Shown: positions 1 to 7,812 of the stretch, piece after piece
How the letters are laid out: every line of letters starts with the position of its first letter
How positions within the stretch are numbered: position 1 is the stretch's first letter
Assembly (NCBI GenBank): GCA_025925185.1
Contig: JAICLV010000113.1
Location: 1 to 7,910, forward strand
DNA from: Acidothermaceae bacterium
GTDB taxonomy: Bacteria; Actinomycetota; Actinomycetes; Acidothermales; Acidothermaceae
DNA length: 7,910 nucleotides
Reading direction: 5' to 3'
Translations under genes and position numbers: made by a program
The notes under the pieces: model-generated
What the model saw: only the letters and a program-made list of their open reading frames with translations
What the model was told of the DNA's origin: nothing
Database searches by the model: none

Positions 1-1
1 C

Positions 2-1270
2 GTCGGCGCCCGCGTCGACGGCCACGACTTCGTGGGGCAGGCGGTCGCCGCAGGCGCCGCCGCGGTGCTCGCGGCGCGGCCCGTCGACGCGCCCGCCGTC
101 TTGGTCGACGACACCGTCCTCGGCTTGGGCCGACTGGCCCACGGATACCTCGCACGCCTGGGCGCGGACGTCGTCGGGGTCACCGGGTCGAGCGGCAAGA
201 CCTCGACGAAGGACCTGCTCTCGGCCGTGTTGTCGGCCGTCGAACCCACGATCGCCCCCGAGGGATCCTTCAACACCGAGGTCGGCGTGCCGCTGACCGT
301 GCTGCGCGCCGACGAGCACACCCGGTTCCTGGTCTTGGAGATGAGCGCGCGCGGCGTCGGCCACATCGCCTACCTGTGCGAGGTCGCCCCGCCGCGGATC
401 GGGGTCGTGCTCAACGTCGGCGCCGCCCACCTCGGCGAGTTCGGCAGCCGCGATGCCATCGCGCGAGCCAAGGGCGAGTTGGTGGAGGCGTTACCGGGCG
501 CGGACGACGGGGGCGTCGCTGTGCTGAACGCCGACGACCCGCTCGTGCGGGCGATGCGCTCCCGCACAAAGGCGCGCGTCGTGACGTTCGGGTTCGGCGA
601 CGACTCCGACGTGCGGGCGAGCGAACTCGTGCTGGATTCCCTTGCCCGGCCGCAATTCCGGCTACACGCGGCGGGTTCGCAAGCGCCGGTCGAACTCGGC
701 GTGCACGGCGCGCACCACGTGTCGAACGCGCTCGCGGCCGCCGCGGTCGCGCTGGAACTCGGTGTCCCGCTCGACAAGGTCGCCCAGGCGCTCGGCGCCG
801 CGCGCCCGGTGAGTCGATGGCGGATGGAGACGCACGAGCGGGCCGACGGTGTCATCGTCGTCAACGACGCGTACAACGCCAACCCCGACTCCATGCGCGC
901 GGCCATCAGCGCGCTCGCCGCGATGCGCCGCAACGCCCAAGACGGCCGCTGCTGGGCGGTGCTCGGCCAGATGGCCGAACTGGGTGAGGAGTCGAACGAC
1001 GCGCATCGAGAAGTCGGCGCCGCGGTGGCGAAAGCCGGCGTCGACAAGCTCGTCGCCGTTGGGTCGGCGGCGCGCGGGATCGCCGAAGGAGCTGCGGCGC
1101 AAGGGTTTTCGTCGTCCGACATCTTTTGCGTCAGCGACGTCGAGGCCGCCGTCGAGGTGCTTGCGAACGCGCGCGCCGGCGACGTCGTCCTGGTGAAGGC
1201 GTCACGGGCCGCGGCGCTGGAGCGGGTCGCGCGGCGGCTGCTCGGCGACCGCGCGGAGGCCGGCGAGTGA
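2..1270 (+). CDS. murF: MurF, UDP-MurNAc-tripeptide D-Ala-D-Ala ligase (5' partial)
   Basis: Cytoplasmic ATP-dependent Mur ligase that adds the D-Ala-D-Ala dipeptide to UDP-MurNAc-tripeptide, completing the pentapeptide precursor. Visible in the sequence: the frame is open to the left edge and begins [15 protein letters not shown], the end of the typical MurF N-terminal UDP-substrate domain. The GTG at 32 is therefore an internal codon and about 45-50 N-terminal residues are missing. The ATP P-loop TGSSGKTST is at nt 182-208, with its lysine codon at 197-199. It is followed by [13 protein letters not shown] and [12 protein letters not shown] with IARAKGE (central domain), then [21 protein letters not shown], and [11 protein letters not shown] with [10 protein letters not shown] (C-terminal ligase domain). 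The 422 visible residues fit a family of about 450-480. The stop overlaps the mraY start by 4 bp. The domain order and the NDxYNANP motif separate it from MurE, MurD and MurC. Confidence 0.96.
   Translation, partial: VGARVDGHDFVGQAVAAGAAAVLAARPVDAPAVLVDDTVLGLGRLAHGYLARLGADVVGVTGSSGKTSTKDLLSAVLSAVEPTIAPEGSFNTEVGVPLTVLRADEHTRFLVLEMSARGVGHIAYLCEVAPPRIGVVLNVGAAHLGEFGSRDAIARAKGELVEALPGADDGGVAVLNADDPLVRAMRSRTKARVVTFGFGDDSDVRASELVLDSLARPQFRLHAAGSQAPVELGVHGAHHVSNALAAAAVALELGVPLDKVAQALGAARPVSRWRMETHERADGVIVVNDAYNANPDSMRAAISALAAMRRNAQDGRCWAVLGQMAELGEESNDAHREVGAAVAKAGVDKLVAVGSAARGIAEGAAAQGFSSSDIFCVSDVEAAVEVLANARAGDVVLVKASRAAALERVARRLLGDRAEAGE
1255..1259 (+). promoter_or_regulatory. Shine-Dalgarno site of mraY
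   Basis: A perfect GGAGG lies inside the 3' end of murF, 7 nt before the GTG at 1267. It is the strongest ribosome binding site in the window. It fixes the mraY start at 1267 rather than at an upstream codon of the same open frame, which would add about 47 Arg-rich residues not seen in MraY proteins. Confidence 0.8.
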
Positions 1271-2328
1271 AAGGGATCCTTGCTGCGGCGACCATCGCGC
1301 TGATCGTGTCTTTGTTCGGCACGCCGCTCGCGATCTCGCTGTTTCGCAGCCGCGGGTACGGTCAGCTGATCCGCGACGACGGCCCGACCACGCACCACAC
1401 CAAGCGTGGCACGCCGACGATGGGCGGCACCGTCATCTTGCTCGCGGCCTGGCTTGGATATGGCGTGGGCAACGTGATGAGCGCCAGCGGGCCGACCGCG
1501 TCGGGGCTGTTGGTCTGCGGTTTGGCGACCGGCCTCGGGCTCGTGGGATTCCTCGACGACTTCATCAAGATCCGTATGCAGCGCAACCTCGGCCTGCGGG
1601 CGCGCACGAAGTTGCTCGGGCAGATCCTCGTCGCCGTGTTGTTCGGAGTGCTGGCGCTGCAATTCCCCAACGTCGCAAAGGTGCATCCGGCGTCGACGCA
1701 CATCTCGTTCGTCCGAGACTCGGCTGTCACGTTGGGCGCCGTTGGCTTCGTCATCTGGGCGCTCATCATGGTGTCGTCGACGTCGAACGGCGTGAACCTC
1801 ACCGACGGGCTCGACGGGCTGGCCACCGGCGCTTCGAGCATGGTGTTCGCGGCCTACGTCATCATCACGTTCTGGCAGAGCCGCAACGATTGCCTGTCGC
1901 GAATGTCGCCGGGTTGCTACGAGGTGCGCGACCCGTTCGACCTCGCGATCGTTGCCGCCGCGTTCGCCGGCGCGTGCGCGGGCTTCTTGTGGTGGAATGC
2001 CGCCCCAGCAAGGATTTTCATGGGTGACACCGGCTCACTCGCGCTCGGCGGCGCGCTCGCCGGGATGGCCGTCATGACCCACACCGAGCTGCTCCTCGCA
2101 ATCCTCGGCGGGTTGTTCGTCGTCATCACGATGTCGAGCATCATCCAGATCGCCTCCTTCAAGCTCACGCACCGACGGGTCTTCAAAATGGCCCCGCTAC
2201 AACACCATTTCGAGCTCAAGGGTTGGGCCGAGATCACGATCGTCATCAGGTTCTGGATCATCGCCGCGCTCGCCGTCGCCTTGGGTCTCGGCGTCTTCTA
2301 CGCCGAGTGGATCACCTGGCAGCCATGA
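1267..2328 (+). CDS. mraY: MraY, phospho-MurNAc-pentapeptide translocase (lipid I synthase)
   Basis: Polytopic membrane enzyme that transfers phospho-MurNAc-pentapeptide from UDP to undecaprenyl phosphate, giving lipid I. The GTG start at 1267 overlaps the murF stop (GTGA) and has GGAGG 7 nt upstream; the product is 353 residues. Visible motifs: an N-terminal hydrophobic helix from about residue 3; [19 protein letters not shown] in the first cytoplasmic loop; FLDDFIK with the catalytic-type aspartate pair D97/D98 and K101; [10 protein letters not shown] at 177-186; [12 protein letters not shown] with D254; and [11 protein letters not shown] with H313/H314. Several further hydrophobic segments fit the ten-helix family topology. 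The insert around CYEVRDP (about residues 219-225) resembles other actinobacterial MraY. In the often HHH-type loop motif the first position is Gln312, which I do not read as inactivating. The stop overlaps the murD start, so MraY and MurD are probably translationally coupled. Confidence 0.97.
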   Translation: MKGILAAATIALIVSLFGTPLAISLFRSRGYGQLIRDDGPTTHHTKRGTPTMGGTVILLAAWLGYGVGNVMSASGPTASGLLVCGLATGLGLVGFLDDFIKIRMQRNLGLRARTKLLGQILVAVLFGVLALQFPNVAKVHPASTHISFVRDSAVTLGAVGFVIWALIMVSSTSNGVNLTDGLDGLATGASSMVFAAYVIITFWQSRNDCLSRMSPGCYEVRDPFDLAIVAAAFAGACAGFLWWNAAPARIFMGDTGSLALGGALAGMAVMTHTELLLAILGGLFVVITMSSIIQIASFKLTHRRVFKMAPLQHHFELKGWAEITIVIRFWIIAALAVALGLGVFYAEWITWQP

Positions 2329-3773
2329 CGAATTCACCGAGCTGGCTGGAAAAAGCGGCCTACGACTCAGCGTGGGACGAGCTCGCGGTGTGCGTGGCCG
2401 GCATCGGCGTGTCGGGGATCGCGTGCGCCCGCGCGCTCATCGAGCTCGGCGCGAAGGTCGCCGTCGTCGACGCGCGTTCAGGCGCCCCCGAGGCCGCCGC
2501 CGCTGAGGAGTTGGGCAGCCTCGGCGTCGACGTCCGGCTCGGTGACGGCGAGACGTTGCCGGACGACGCGCAGCTCGTCGTCACCTCGCCCGGGTGGCGT
2601 CGCGAGGCGCCGTTGCTCGTGGCCGCGACCGGCGCCGGTGTGCCGGTGTGGGGTGAGCCGGAGCTGGCCTGGCGATTGCGCCGCCCCGGCGCGCCGGAGT
2701 GGCTTGTCGTCACTGGCACCGACGGCAAGACCACCACGACGTTGATGCTCGAGTCGATGCTGCGCGCGGCCGGGCTGCGCACCACTGCGGCCGGCAATAT
2801 CGGCACCGCGTTGATCGACGTCGCGAACGGCCCGTACGACGTGCTCGCCGTCGAGCTCGGCAGCTTTCAGCTGCACTGGTCGCGGTCGGTCGCGCCAGCC
2901 GCCGCCGCGGTGCTCAACGTCGCGCCCGACCACCTCGACGGGTGGGGCGGCTCGGTCACCGACTACGCCGCGGCCAAGGGTCTCGCGTTCGCGCACGCGC
3001 AAACCACCGCGGTCGGCAACGCCGACGACCCGCAGACACTGCGGCTGTTGGCCCGCGCCCCGGGCCGGCGCGTGTCGTTCACCATGCTGAGCCCGCGTCC
3101 CGGCCAGATCGGCGTCGTCGAGGACCTGCTGGTCGACCGCGCGTTCGTCGACGACCGCGACGACGAGGCGGTCGAAGTCGCGACGCTCGCCGACATCCCG
3201 GTTCCCGGACCGCACAACGTCGCGAACGCGTTGGCCGCGGCGGCGCTCGCGCGGGCGCACGGCGTCGCGACGTCCGCCGTCGCCGCCGGCTTGCGCGATT
3301 TCACACCGGCCGGTCATCGCATCGCCGACGTCGGGGAGATCGACGGCGTCCGCTACGTCGACGACTCCAAGGCGACCAGCCCGCACGCGGCGTCCGCCTC
3401 GCTCACCTCGTTCGACTCGATCGTCTGGGTCGCGGGCGGGCTCGGCAAGGACATTCCGTTCGACGACGCGGTGCTCGCCGCCGCGCCAAGGCTGCGGGCG
3501 GCCGTGCTGTTCGGTCGCTGCAGGGCGCAGATCCACGAGTCGATCACGCGACACGCGCCCGATGTCCGCGTGGTCGAGGTCGAGGAGCCGGAGACTGCTG
3601 ACGTGCAACGCGTGCTCGATATCGTCGTGGCCCGTGCCGCTGAATTCGCGCGGCCCGGCGACGTCGTGCTGCTCGCGCCTGCCGCCGCCTCGATGGACAT
3701 GTTCCGCGACTACAAGCATCGCGGCGACGAGTTCGCCGCCGCTGTCGCCAGGTTGCGGGCGGAGCGCGGGTGA
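2325..3773 (+). CDS. murD: MurD, UDP-MurNAc-L-alanine:D-glutamate ligase
   Basis: Cytoplasmic Mur ligase that adds D-Glu to UDP-MurNAc-L-Ala using ATP. The ATG at 2325 forms an ATGA overlap with the mraY stop; no good Shine-Dalgarno precedes it, so re-initiation by ribosomes leaving mraY is likely. The product is 482 residues, slightly long for MurD but normal for actinobacteria. Domain 1 starts with a Rossmann-like GIGVSG at 26-31. The ATP P-loop is GTDGKTTTT from 131, with K135. ELGSFQL is at 177-183, DHLD at 202-205, GPHNVANA from 295, DDSKATS at 346-352, WVAGGLGKD in the C-terminal domain, and [10 protein letters not shown] followed by RG at 466-467. DSKATS and the SFQL segment separate MurD from the other Mur ligases. 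Two family positions differ from the usual form: Asp133 where Asn is common in the P-loop, and Gly179 where Ser is common in ELSSFQL. Confidence 0.96.
   Translation: MTNSPSWLEKAAYDSAWDELAVCVAGIGVSGIACARALIELGAKVAVVDARSGAPEAAAAEELGSLGVDVRLGDGETLPDDAQLVVTSPGWRREAPLLVAATGAGVPVWGEPELAWRLRRPGAPEWLVVTGTDGKTTTTLMLESMLRAAGLRTTAAGNIGTALIDVANGPYDVLAVELGSFQLHWSRSVAPAAAAVLNVAPDHLDGWGGSVTDYAAAKGLAFAHAQTTAVGNADDPQTLRLLARAPGRRVSFTMLSPRPGQIGVVEDLLVDRAFVDDRDDEAVEVATLADIPVPGPHNVANALAAAALARAHGVATSAVAAGLRDFTPAGHRIADVGEIDGVRYVDDSKATSPHAASASLTSFDSIVWVAGGLGKDIPFDDAVLAAAPRLRAAVLFGRCRAQIHESITRHAPDVRVVEVEEPETADVQRVLDIVVARAAEFARPGDVVLLAPAAASMDMFRDYKHRGDEFAAAVARLRAERG
3761..3764 (+). promoter_or_regulatory. Shine-Dalgarno site of ftsW
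   Basis: GGAG inside the 3' end of murD, 5 nt before the GTG at 3770. Together with the GTGA overlap it supports that start codon. Confidence 0.55.
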
Positions 3774-5209
3774 CCGCGAGCACCGGCGAGGCCAGGCAAT
3801 CTGGGCTCAAGACGCCACGCGCGAAAACGGCATCACCCCGGACGGCCGCGGCGTCGGCCGCGACTGTGACCGCCTTGCCGACCAGGCCGGTGTCGGTGCC
3901 GCTGCTCGCGCGCCCGCTCGCGTCGTACTACCTGCTGGTGGCGAGCACCGCGCTGCTCGTGGCGTTCGGCCTGGTGATGGTCTGGTCGTCGTCGTATGTC
4001 GAGACCAGCGGGGCCGACTCCAAGGTCTCGTTCGCGATCGTGCAGAAGCAGGCGCTGTGGGTCGCGATCGGCCTGCCGCTGCTGCTGCTCGCGAGCCGGC
4101 TGCCGGTGAAGGCGTTCCGATTCGCCGCGTACCCGGCGCTGCTCGGGGCGATCGTGCTGCTGATGGCGGTGCTGGTGCCCGGGCTCGGCGTCACCCTCAA
4201 TGGCGCGCGGCGCTGGCTCGACCTCGGCGGACCGTTCACCATCCAGCCGTCCGAGTTCGCCAAGCTCGCCCTGCTGGTGTGGGGCGCCGACCTGCTCGCC
4301 CGCAAGCAACAGCACCGCACGTTCGACACCTACCGGCGGATGTTGATCCCGTTGGTGCCGGTCACCTTGGTCGTGCTGGCGCTGATCGAGAAGGAGCACG
4401 ACCTCGGCACCTCGATGGTGGTCATCGCGATCGTGCTGGCGCTGTTGTGGTTCGCCGGCGCGCCCGGCCGACTGTTCGGGCTGGTGGTGGCGTTCGTGAT
4501 CGGCGGGGTCACCCTGCTCGCGATCAGCCAGCCGTACCGGATGGAGCGTCTGCTCAACTTCGGCCACCCGTTCAAGGACCTGCACGACAGCGGGTGGCAG
4601 GCAGGGCAAGGCATCTACGCGCTGGGTTCAGGCGGGTGGTGGGGCGTCGGCCTCGGCGGCAGCCGTGAGAAGTGGGGATACCTGCCCGAGGCGCACAGCG
4701 ACTTCATCTTCGCGATCATCGGCGAGGAGCTTGGGCTGATGGGCACGCTCGCCGTGCTGCTCCTGTTCGCCGTGCTGGCGTACGCGGGGATCCGGGTCGC
4801 CCAGCGCAGCCGCGACGCGTTCTCCAGGCTGGTCGCGGCCGGGATCGTCGCCTGGCTGATGGTGCAGGCGCTCGTCAACATCGGCGCCGTCATCGGGTTG
4901 CTGCCGATCACCGGAATCCCGCTGCCGCTCATCTCGGCTGGGGGCTCCTCGTTGATCTTCACCTTGTTCGCACTCGGCATGTTGATGTCGCTGGCTCGCC
5001 ACGAACCAGGAGCGCAGGCCGCGAGAGCCGCGCGAGCCGCGTCCGCGGCCCGTCGTCCGGGGCCGGTTCGCCGGTCGTTCGCGCGGATGGGCGCGGGGGT
5101 GGGCGCGCGGATGGGCGCGTTGGCGCACACCGCTGACCGCGCCGCCCCGCGCCCCGCCGCACGCCCTGAGGCGCGGCCCGCCTCGCAGCCGACGCGTCGA
5201 GGTCGGTGA
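3770..5209 (+). CDS. ftsW: FtsW, SEDS-family septal peptidoglycan glycosyltransferase
   Basis: Integral membrane SEDS enzyme that polymerises lipid II into glycan strands at the division septum, normally with a class B penicillin-binding protein that is not in this window. The GTG start overlaps the murD stop; the product is 479 residues. Residues 1-48 form a Thr/Ala/Arg/Lys-rich cytoplasmic tail and the first membrane helix begins near 52. Family motifs: NGARRWLDLG from 144, QPSEFAKL at 159-166, EHDLGTS from 209, GWQAGQG, and PEAHSDFIFAIIGEELG, whose aspartate D311 matches the catalytic Asp of SEDS proteins. The last helix contains PLPLISAGGSS. Residues 410-479 form a basic Ala/Arg/Pro-rich C-terminal tail with an internal ARMGA repeat. 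The position between murD and murG, and the PEAHSDF signature, favour FtsW over RodA. His210 replaces the proline more common before DLGT. Confidence 0.95.
   Translation: MTASTGEARQSGLKTPRAKTASPRTAAASAATVTALPTRPVSVPLLARPLASYYLLVASTALLVAFGLVMVWSSSYVETSGADSKVSFAIVQKQALWVAIGLPLLLLASRLPVKAFRFAAYPALLGAIVLLMAVLVPGLGVTLNGARRWLDLGGPFTIQPSEFAKLALLVWGADLLARKQQHRTFDTYRRMLIPLVPVTLVVLALIEKEHDLGTSMVVIAIVLALLWFAGAPGRLFGLVVAFVIGGVTLLAISQPYRMERLLNFGHPFKDLHDSGWQAGQGIYALGSGGWWGVGLGGSREKWGYLPEAHSDFIFAIIGEELGLMGTLAVLLLFAVLAYAGIRVAQRSRDAFSRLVAAGIVAWLMVQALVNIGAVIGLLPITGIPLPLISAGGSSLIFTLFALGMLMSLARHEPGAQAARAARAASAARRPGPVRRSFARMGAGVGARMGALAHTADRAAPRPAARPEARPASQPTRRGR
5081..5119 (+). repeat. Direct repeat in the ftsW C-terminal tail
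   Basis: The 15-mer GCGCGGATGGGCGCG occurs at 5081-5095 and again at 5105-5119, offset by 24 bp (8 codons) and in frame. Both copies encode ARMGA. It is a short duplication within the low-complexity cytoplasmic tail of FtsW and probably arose by slippage. Confidence 0.8.
5199..5202 (+). promoter_or_regulatory. Probable Shine-Dalgarno site of murG
   Basis: GAGG at the end of ftsW, 10 nt before the GTG at 5213. Spacing is at the long end of normal. murG is the only gene here that does not overlap its upstream neighbour, so it may rely more on its own site. Confidence 0.4.
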
Positions 5210-5212
5210 GCG

Positions 5213-6307
5213 GTGCACGTCTTGCTCGCCGGCGGGGGCACCGCCGGCCATGTCGAACCCGCGCTCGCGGTCGCTGACGCGCTGCGCCGCCGCGATCCGG
5301 GGATCGGCGTCACGATGCTCGGCACCGCCCGCGGGCTGGAGACGCGGCTCGCGCCGGCGCGCGGTTACGAGCTCGCGCTGATCCAGCCGGTGCCGCTGCC
5401 GCGCTCGCTCACCCCTGCGCTGCTCAGCGTGCCGACCCGGATGCGCGCCGCCGTGCGCGAGACCGCCGCGATCTTGCGGCGGGTCGAAGCCGACGTCGTC
5501 GTCGGTTTCGGCGGGTACGTCGCGCTGCCGGCCTACCTCGCGGCGCGCGCCGAGAAGCTGCCGTTCGTCGTCCACGAGGCCAACGCGAAGCCCGGGCTGG
5601 CCAACCGGTGGGGCGCCAGGTTCACCCCGTACGTCGCGAGCAGCGTCGCCGACTCCCGGCTGCCGCAGGCGGTGCCCCTCGGAATCCCGCTGCGGCGGGC
5701 GGTCAGCACGCTCGACCGCGCGGCCCGGCGGCCACCGGCCCGCGAGGGGTTCGGGTTGCTGGCCGACGCCCCGACTCTGCTCGTTTCCGGCGGATCGCAA
5801 GGCGCCCGGTCCCTGAACAACGCGGCGGCGGCGGCGTCGTCCGACTTGCTCGCGGCCGGCGTGCAGGTGCTGCATGTCGCGGGTCCGACCCAGATCGCCG
5901 ACGTCACGCTGCCAGAGCCGGACGCCGGCCAGCCGCCGTACGTGCTGTTGCCGTACGTCGATCACATGGAATTGGCTTACGCGGCGGCGGATCTGATGCT
6001 GTGCCGCGCGGGGGCGATGACCTGCGCCGAGCTGACCGCGGTGGGGTTGCCGGGCGTCTACGTCCCGCTGCCGCACGGCAACGGCGAGCAGCGGTTCAAC
6101 GCGGCGCCGATCGTCGAGGCCGGCGGCGGGCTCATGGTCGCCGACGCGGAGCTGTCCGGTGAGTGGTTGCGCGACACCGTGATCCCGCTGTTGCATGACT
6201 CGGCGCGGTTGGCGCAGATGGCCGCGCGGGCGGCCGAGTTGGGCCGCCGCGACGCGGACGAGAAACTGGTGGACATGATTTTCGAGGCGGCAGGCGTCCG
6301 GACGTGA
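5213..6307 (+). CDS. murG: MurG, UDP-GlcNAc:lipid I N-acetylglucosaminyltransferase
   Basis: Peripheral membrane GT-B glycosyltransferase (family GT28) that adds GlcNAc to lipid I on the cytoplasmic face, making lipid II. The GTG start lies 3 bp after the ftsW stop, and the protein opens directly with the family N-terminus VHVLLAGGGTAGHVEPALAV, so no earlier start is plausible. The product is 364 residues, the usual length. Visible motifs: glycine-rich GGGTAGH at 7-13 with H13; GFGGYVALPAY; HEANAKPG from 121; the second glycine-rich loop GGSQGAR at 193-199; RAGAMTCAEL from 265; and GNGEQRFNA with E292, Q293 and N296, matching the UDP-GlcNAc-binding end of the family. HVEP, instead of the HVFP of E. 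coli, is typical of actinobacteria. The stop overlaps the murC start by 4 bp. Confidence 0.97.
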   Translation: MHVLLAGGGTAGHVEPALAVADALRRRDPGIGVTMLGTARGLETRLAPARGYELALIQPVPLPRSLTPALLSVPTRMRAAVRETAAILRRVEADVVVGFGGYVALPAYLAARAEKLPFVVHEANAKPGLANRWGARFTPYVASSVADSRLPQAVPLGIPLRRAVSTLDRAARRPPAREGFGLLADAPTLLVSGGSQGARSLNNAAAAASSDLLAAGVQVLHVAGPTQIADVTLPEPDAGQPPYVLLPYVDHMELAYAAADLMLCRAGAMTCAELTAVGLPGVYVPLPHGNGEQRFNAAPIVEAGGGLMVADAELSGEWLRDTVIPLLHDSARLAQMAARAAELGRRDADEKLVDMIFEAAGVRT

Positions 6308-7803
6308 TCGACGCGACCCCGGCGGCCCGCGACTTGGGCCGGGTGCACTTCATCGGAATCGGCGGTGGCGGGATGTCCGGCATCGCGCGCATCATGCTCG
6401 CGCGCGGCGTCGTGGTGTCCGGGAGTGACGCGAAGGACTCTCGGGTGCTGGCCGCCTTGCGTGTGCTCGGGGCGCGGGTAAGCGTCGGGCACGACGTCGC
6501 CAACGTCGCCGACCTCGGGCCCGCCGACACCGTCGTCGTCTCGACGGCGATCGCGGCGGCAAACCCCGAGCTGGTGGAGGCGAGGTCGCGTGGCGTGCGG
6601 GTGTTGCCGCGCGCCGCCGCGCTCGCGTCGGTGATGGCCGGACGACGGGGAATCGCCGTCGCCGGCACCCACGGCAAGACCACCACCACGTCGATGCTGG
6701 CGCGCGCCTTCCAGCACTGCGGCTTCGACCCGTCGTTCGCGATCGGCGCCGACTTGAACGAGCCGGGCTCCAACGCGCACGACGGCGCGGGCGACCTGTT
6801 CGTCGCGGAGGCCGACGAGAGCGACGAGAGCTTCCTTCTGCTGGCGCCGCACGCCGCGATCGTGACCAACGTCGAGGCCGACCACCTGAACCACTACGCC
6901 GACCTCGAGCAGATCCACCAGGCGTTCGAGAAGTTCGCCGGGCGCGTCGACGGCGACGGGTTCCTCGTCGCCTGCGCCGACGATCCCGGGTCGCGACGGC
7001 TGGCGTCGGCCGCGCAGGCCGCGGGGATCGACGTCCGGCTTTACGGCCGCGCGCCCGACGCCACGGTGCGGCTGGAGAATCTCGCGGTCGCCGGCGGCGG
7101 GTCGTCGTTCCGCGTCGTCGCGGGTGGACGACGGCTCGGCGACGTCACCCTGAACGTCCCCGGCGCCCACAACGCGCTCAACGCGCTCGGCGCCATCGCC
7201 GTGGGCCTCGGCTTCGACGTGCCGTTCGCCGACTTTGTCTCCGGGCTCACCGCGTTCACCGGCGCCCGGCGGCGGTTCGAGCCGAAGGGTGTGGTCGCCG
7301 GCGTTCGGCTGTTCGACGACTACGCGCACCACCCGACCGAGATCGCCGCCGTGCTGCGCGCGGCCCGCACGGTCGCCGGTGGCGGCCGGCTGGTCGTCGC
7401 GTTCCAGGCGCATCACTACTACCGCACGGCCGACTTCTGCGCGGAGTTCGGCGCGGCGCTCGGTCTGGCCGACGACGTCGTCGTGATGGAGGTCTACGCG
7501 CCAGGGGAGACCCCGTTGGCCGGCGGCACCGGCGCGTCGTTGGCCGCCGCCGTGACGTTGCCGCCCGAGCACGTCGTGCTGGAGCCGTCGTGGTCGGCGG
7601 TGCCGGCGCATCTGGCCGCGCGGGCCAGATCAGGCGACCTGGTCATCACGATGGGCGCCGGGGGAGACGTAGCGATGCTGGCCCCGGCCGTGCTCGACGC
7701 CCTGCGCGAAACGCGACGCGCCGCCCTTTCCCCCGCCCCCGCCGCCCCCGCGTCCGCAGTCGCTTCCGCAGTCGATCACGCTCAGGGGGCCGAGACTCCC
7801 TGA
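6304..7803 (+). CDS. murC: MurC, UDP-N-acetylmuramate:L-alanine ligase
   Basis: Cytoplasmic ligase that makes the first peptide addition (L-Ala) to UDP-MurNAc with ATP. The GTG at 6304 overlaps the murG stop (GTGA). Only a weak AGG precedes it, so coupling to murG is likely. An in-frame GTG at 6343 would begin just before the core, but the overlap favours 6304. The product is 499 residues. Visible: HFIGIGGGGMSG at 15-26 (UDP-MurNAc domain), P-loop GTHGKTTTT from 121 with K125, EADESDESF from 169, TNVEADHLNHY at 188-198, PGAHNALNA, RRRFEPKG, DDYAHHPTE at 338-346, FQAHHYYRT at 367-375, and MGAGGDV from 450. GTHGKTTT plus DDYAHHPTE identify MurC. Asn196 sits where the family usually has Asp (DHLD). 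Residues 473-499 form an Ala/Pro/Ser tail with a duplicated SAV segment. murB and ftsQ, often next, do not follow here. Confidence 0.97.
   Translation: MIDATPAARDLGRVHFIGIGGGGMSGIARIMLARGVVVSGSDAKDSRVLAALRVLGARVSVGHDVANVADLGPADTVVVSTAIAAANPELVEARSRGVRVLPRAAALASVMAGRRGIAVAGTHGKTTTTSMLARAFQHCGFDPSFAIGADLNEPGSNAHDGAGDLFVAEADESDESFLLLAPHAAIVTNVEADHLNHYADLEQIHQAFEKFAGRVDGDGFLVACADDPGSRRLASAAQAAGIDVRLYGRAPDATVRLENLAVAGGGSSFRVVAGGRRLGDVTLNVPGAHNALNALGAIAVGLGFDVPFADFVSGLTAFTGARRRFEPKGVVAGVRLFDDYAHHPTEIAAVLRAARTVAGGGRLVVAFQAHHYYRTADFCAEFGAALGLADDVVVMEVYAPGETPLAGGTGASLAAAVTLPPEHVVLEPSWSAVPAHLAARARSGDLVITMGAGGDVAMLAPAVLDALRETRRAALSPAPAAPASAVASAVDHAQGAETP
7753..7776 (+). repeat. 12-bp tandem repeat in the murC 3' end
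   Basis: TCCGCAGTCGCT at 7753-7764 is followed directly by TCCGCAGTCGAT at 7765-7776, with 11 of 12 positions identical. In frame these encode SAVA and SAVD in the disordered-looking tail of MurC. It looks like a slippage duplication without catalytic meaning. Confidence 0.8.
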
Positions 7804-7804
7804 G
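7781..7804. terminator. GC-rich hairpin over the murC stop codon; possible terminator without T-tract
   Basis: CTCAGGG at 7781-7787 pairs perfectly with CCCTGAG at 7798-7804. A G-T and a G-C pair can extend the stem inward, leaving a loop of about 6 nt. The murC TGA (7801-7803) lies in the right arm. Neither strand has a run of T after the stem, so it is not a canonical intrinsic terminator. GC-rich actinobacteria do use hairpins lacking a good T-tract. It sits between two convergent reading frames, where a bidirectional terminator would make sense. It could also be part of an insertion target, or chance. Confidence 0.3.
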
Positions 7805-7812
7805 AAGCCCTG

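Noticed and set aside
32..34. GTG as the start codon of murF
   Set aside because: The frame is open upstream to the window edge and already encodes conserved MurF sequence (GARVDGHDF), so this GTG is an internal valine.
370..1701. Minus-strand open frame (443 codons) across murF and mraY
   Set aside because: It crosses two confidently identified genes and encodes Ser/Ala/Arg-rich low-complexity protein, so it is a shadow frame.
2200..2202. MraY Gln312 as an inactivating change of the HHH motif
   Set aside because: The following two histidines and FE are intact, and as far as I recall PLQHHFE-type variants occur in functional actinobacterial MraY proteins, so this is weak evidence of anything unusual.
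2478..3719. Minus-strand open frame (413 codons) inside murD
   Set aside because: It mirrors murD codons and has no conserved motif or plausible ribosome binding site; murD has its complete motif set.
4628..6196. Long minus-strand open frame (522 codons) opposite ftsW and murG
   Set aside because: Its translation is Arg/Gly/Asp/Gln-rich low complexity with no motif, and the opposite strand holds well-supported ftsW and murG. Such antisense frames are a by-product of GC-rich codon use.
6058..7611. Long minus-strand open frame (517 codons) opposite murG and murC
   Set aside because: The composition is Arg/Val/Gly/Asp-rich without a recognisable domain, and it lies fully under MurG/MurC motifs on the plus strand.
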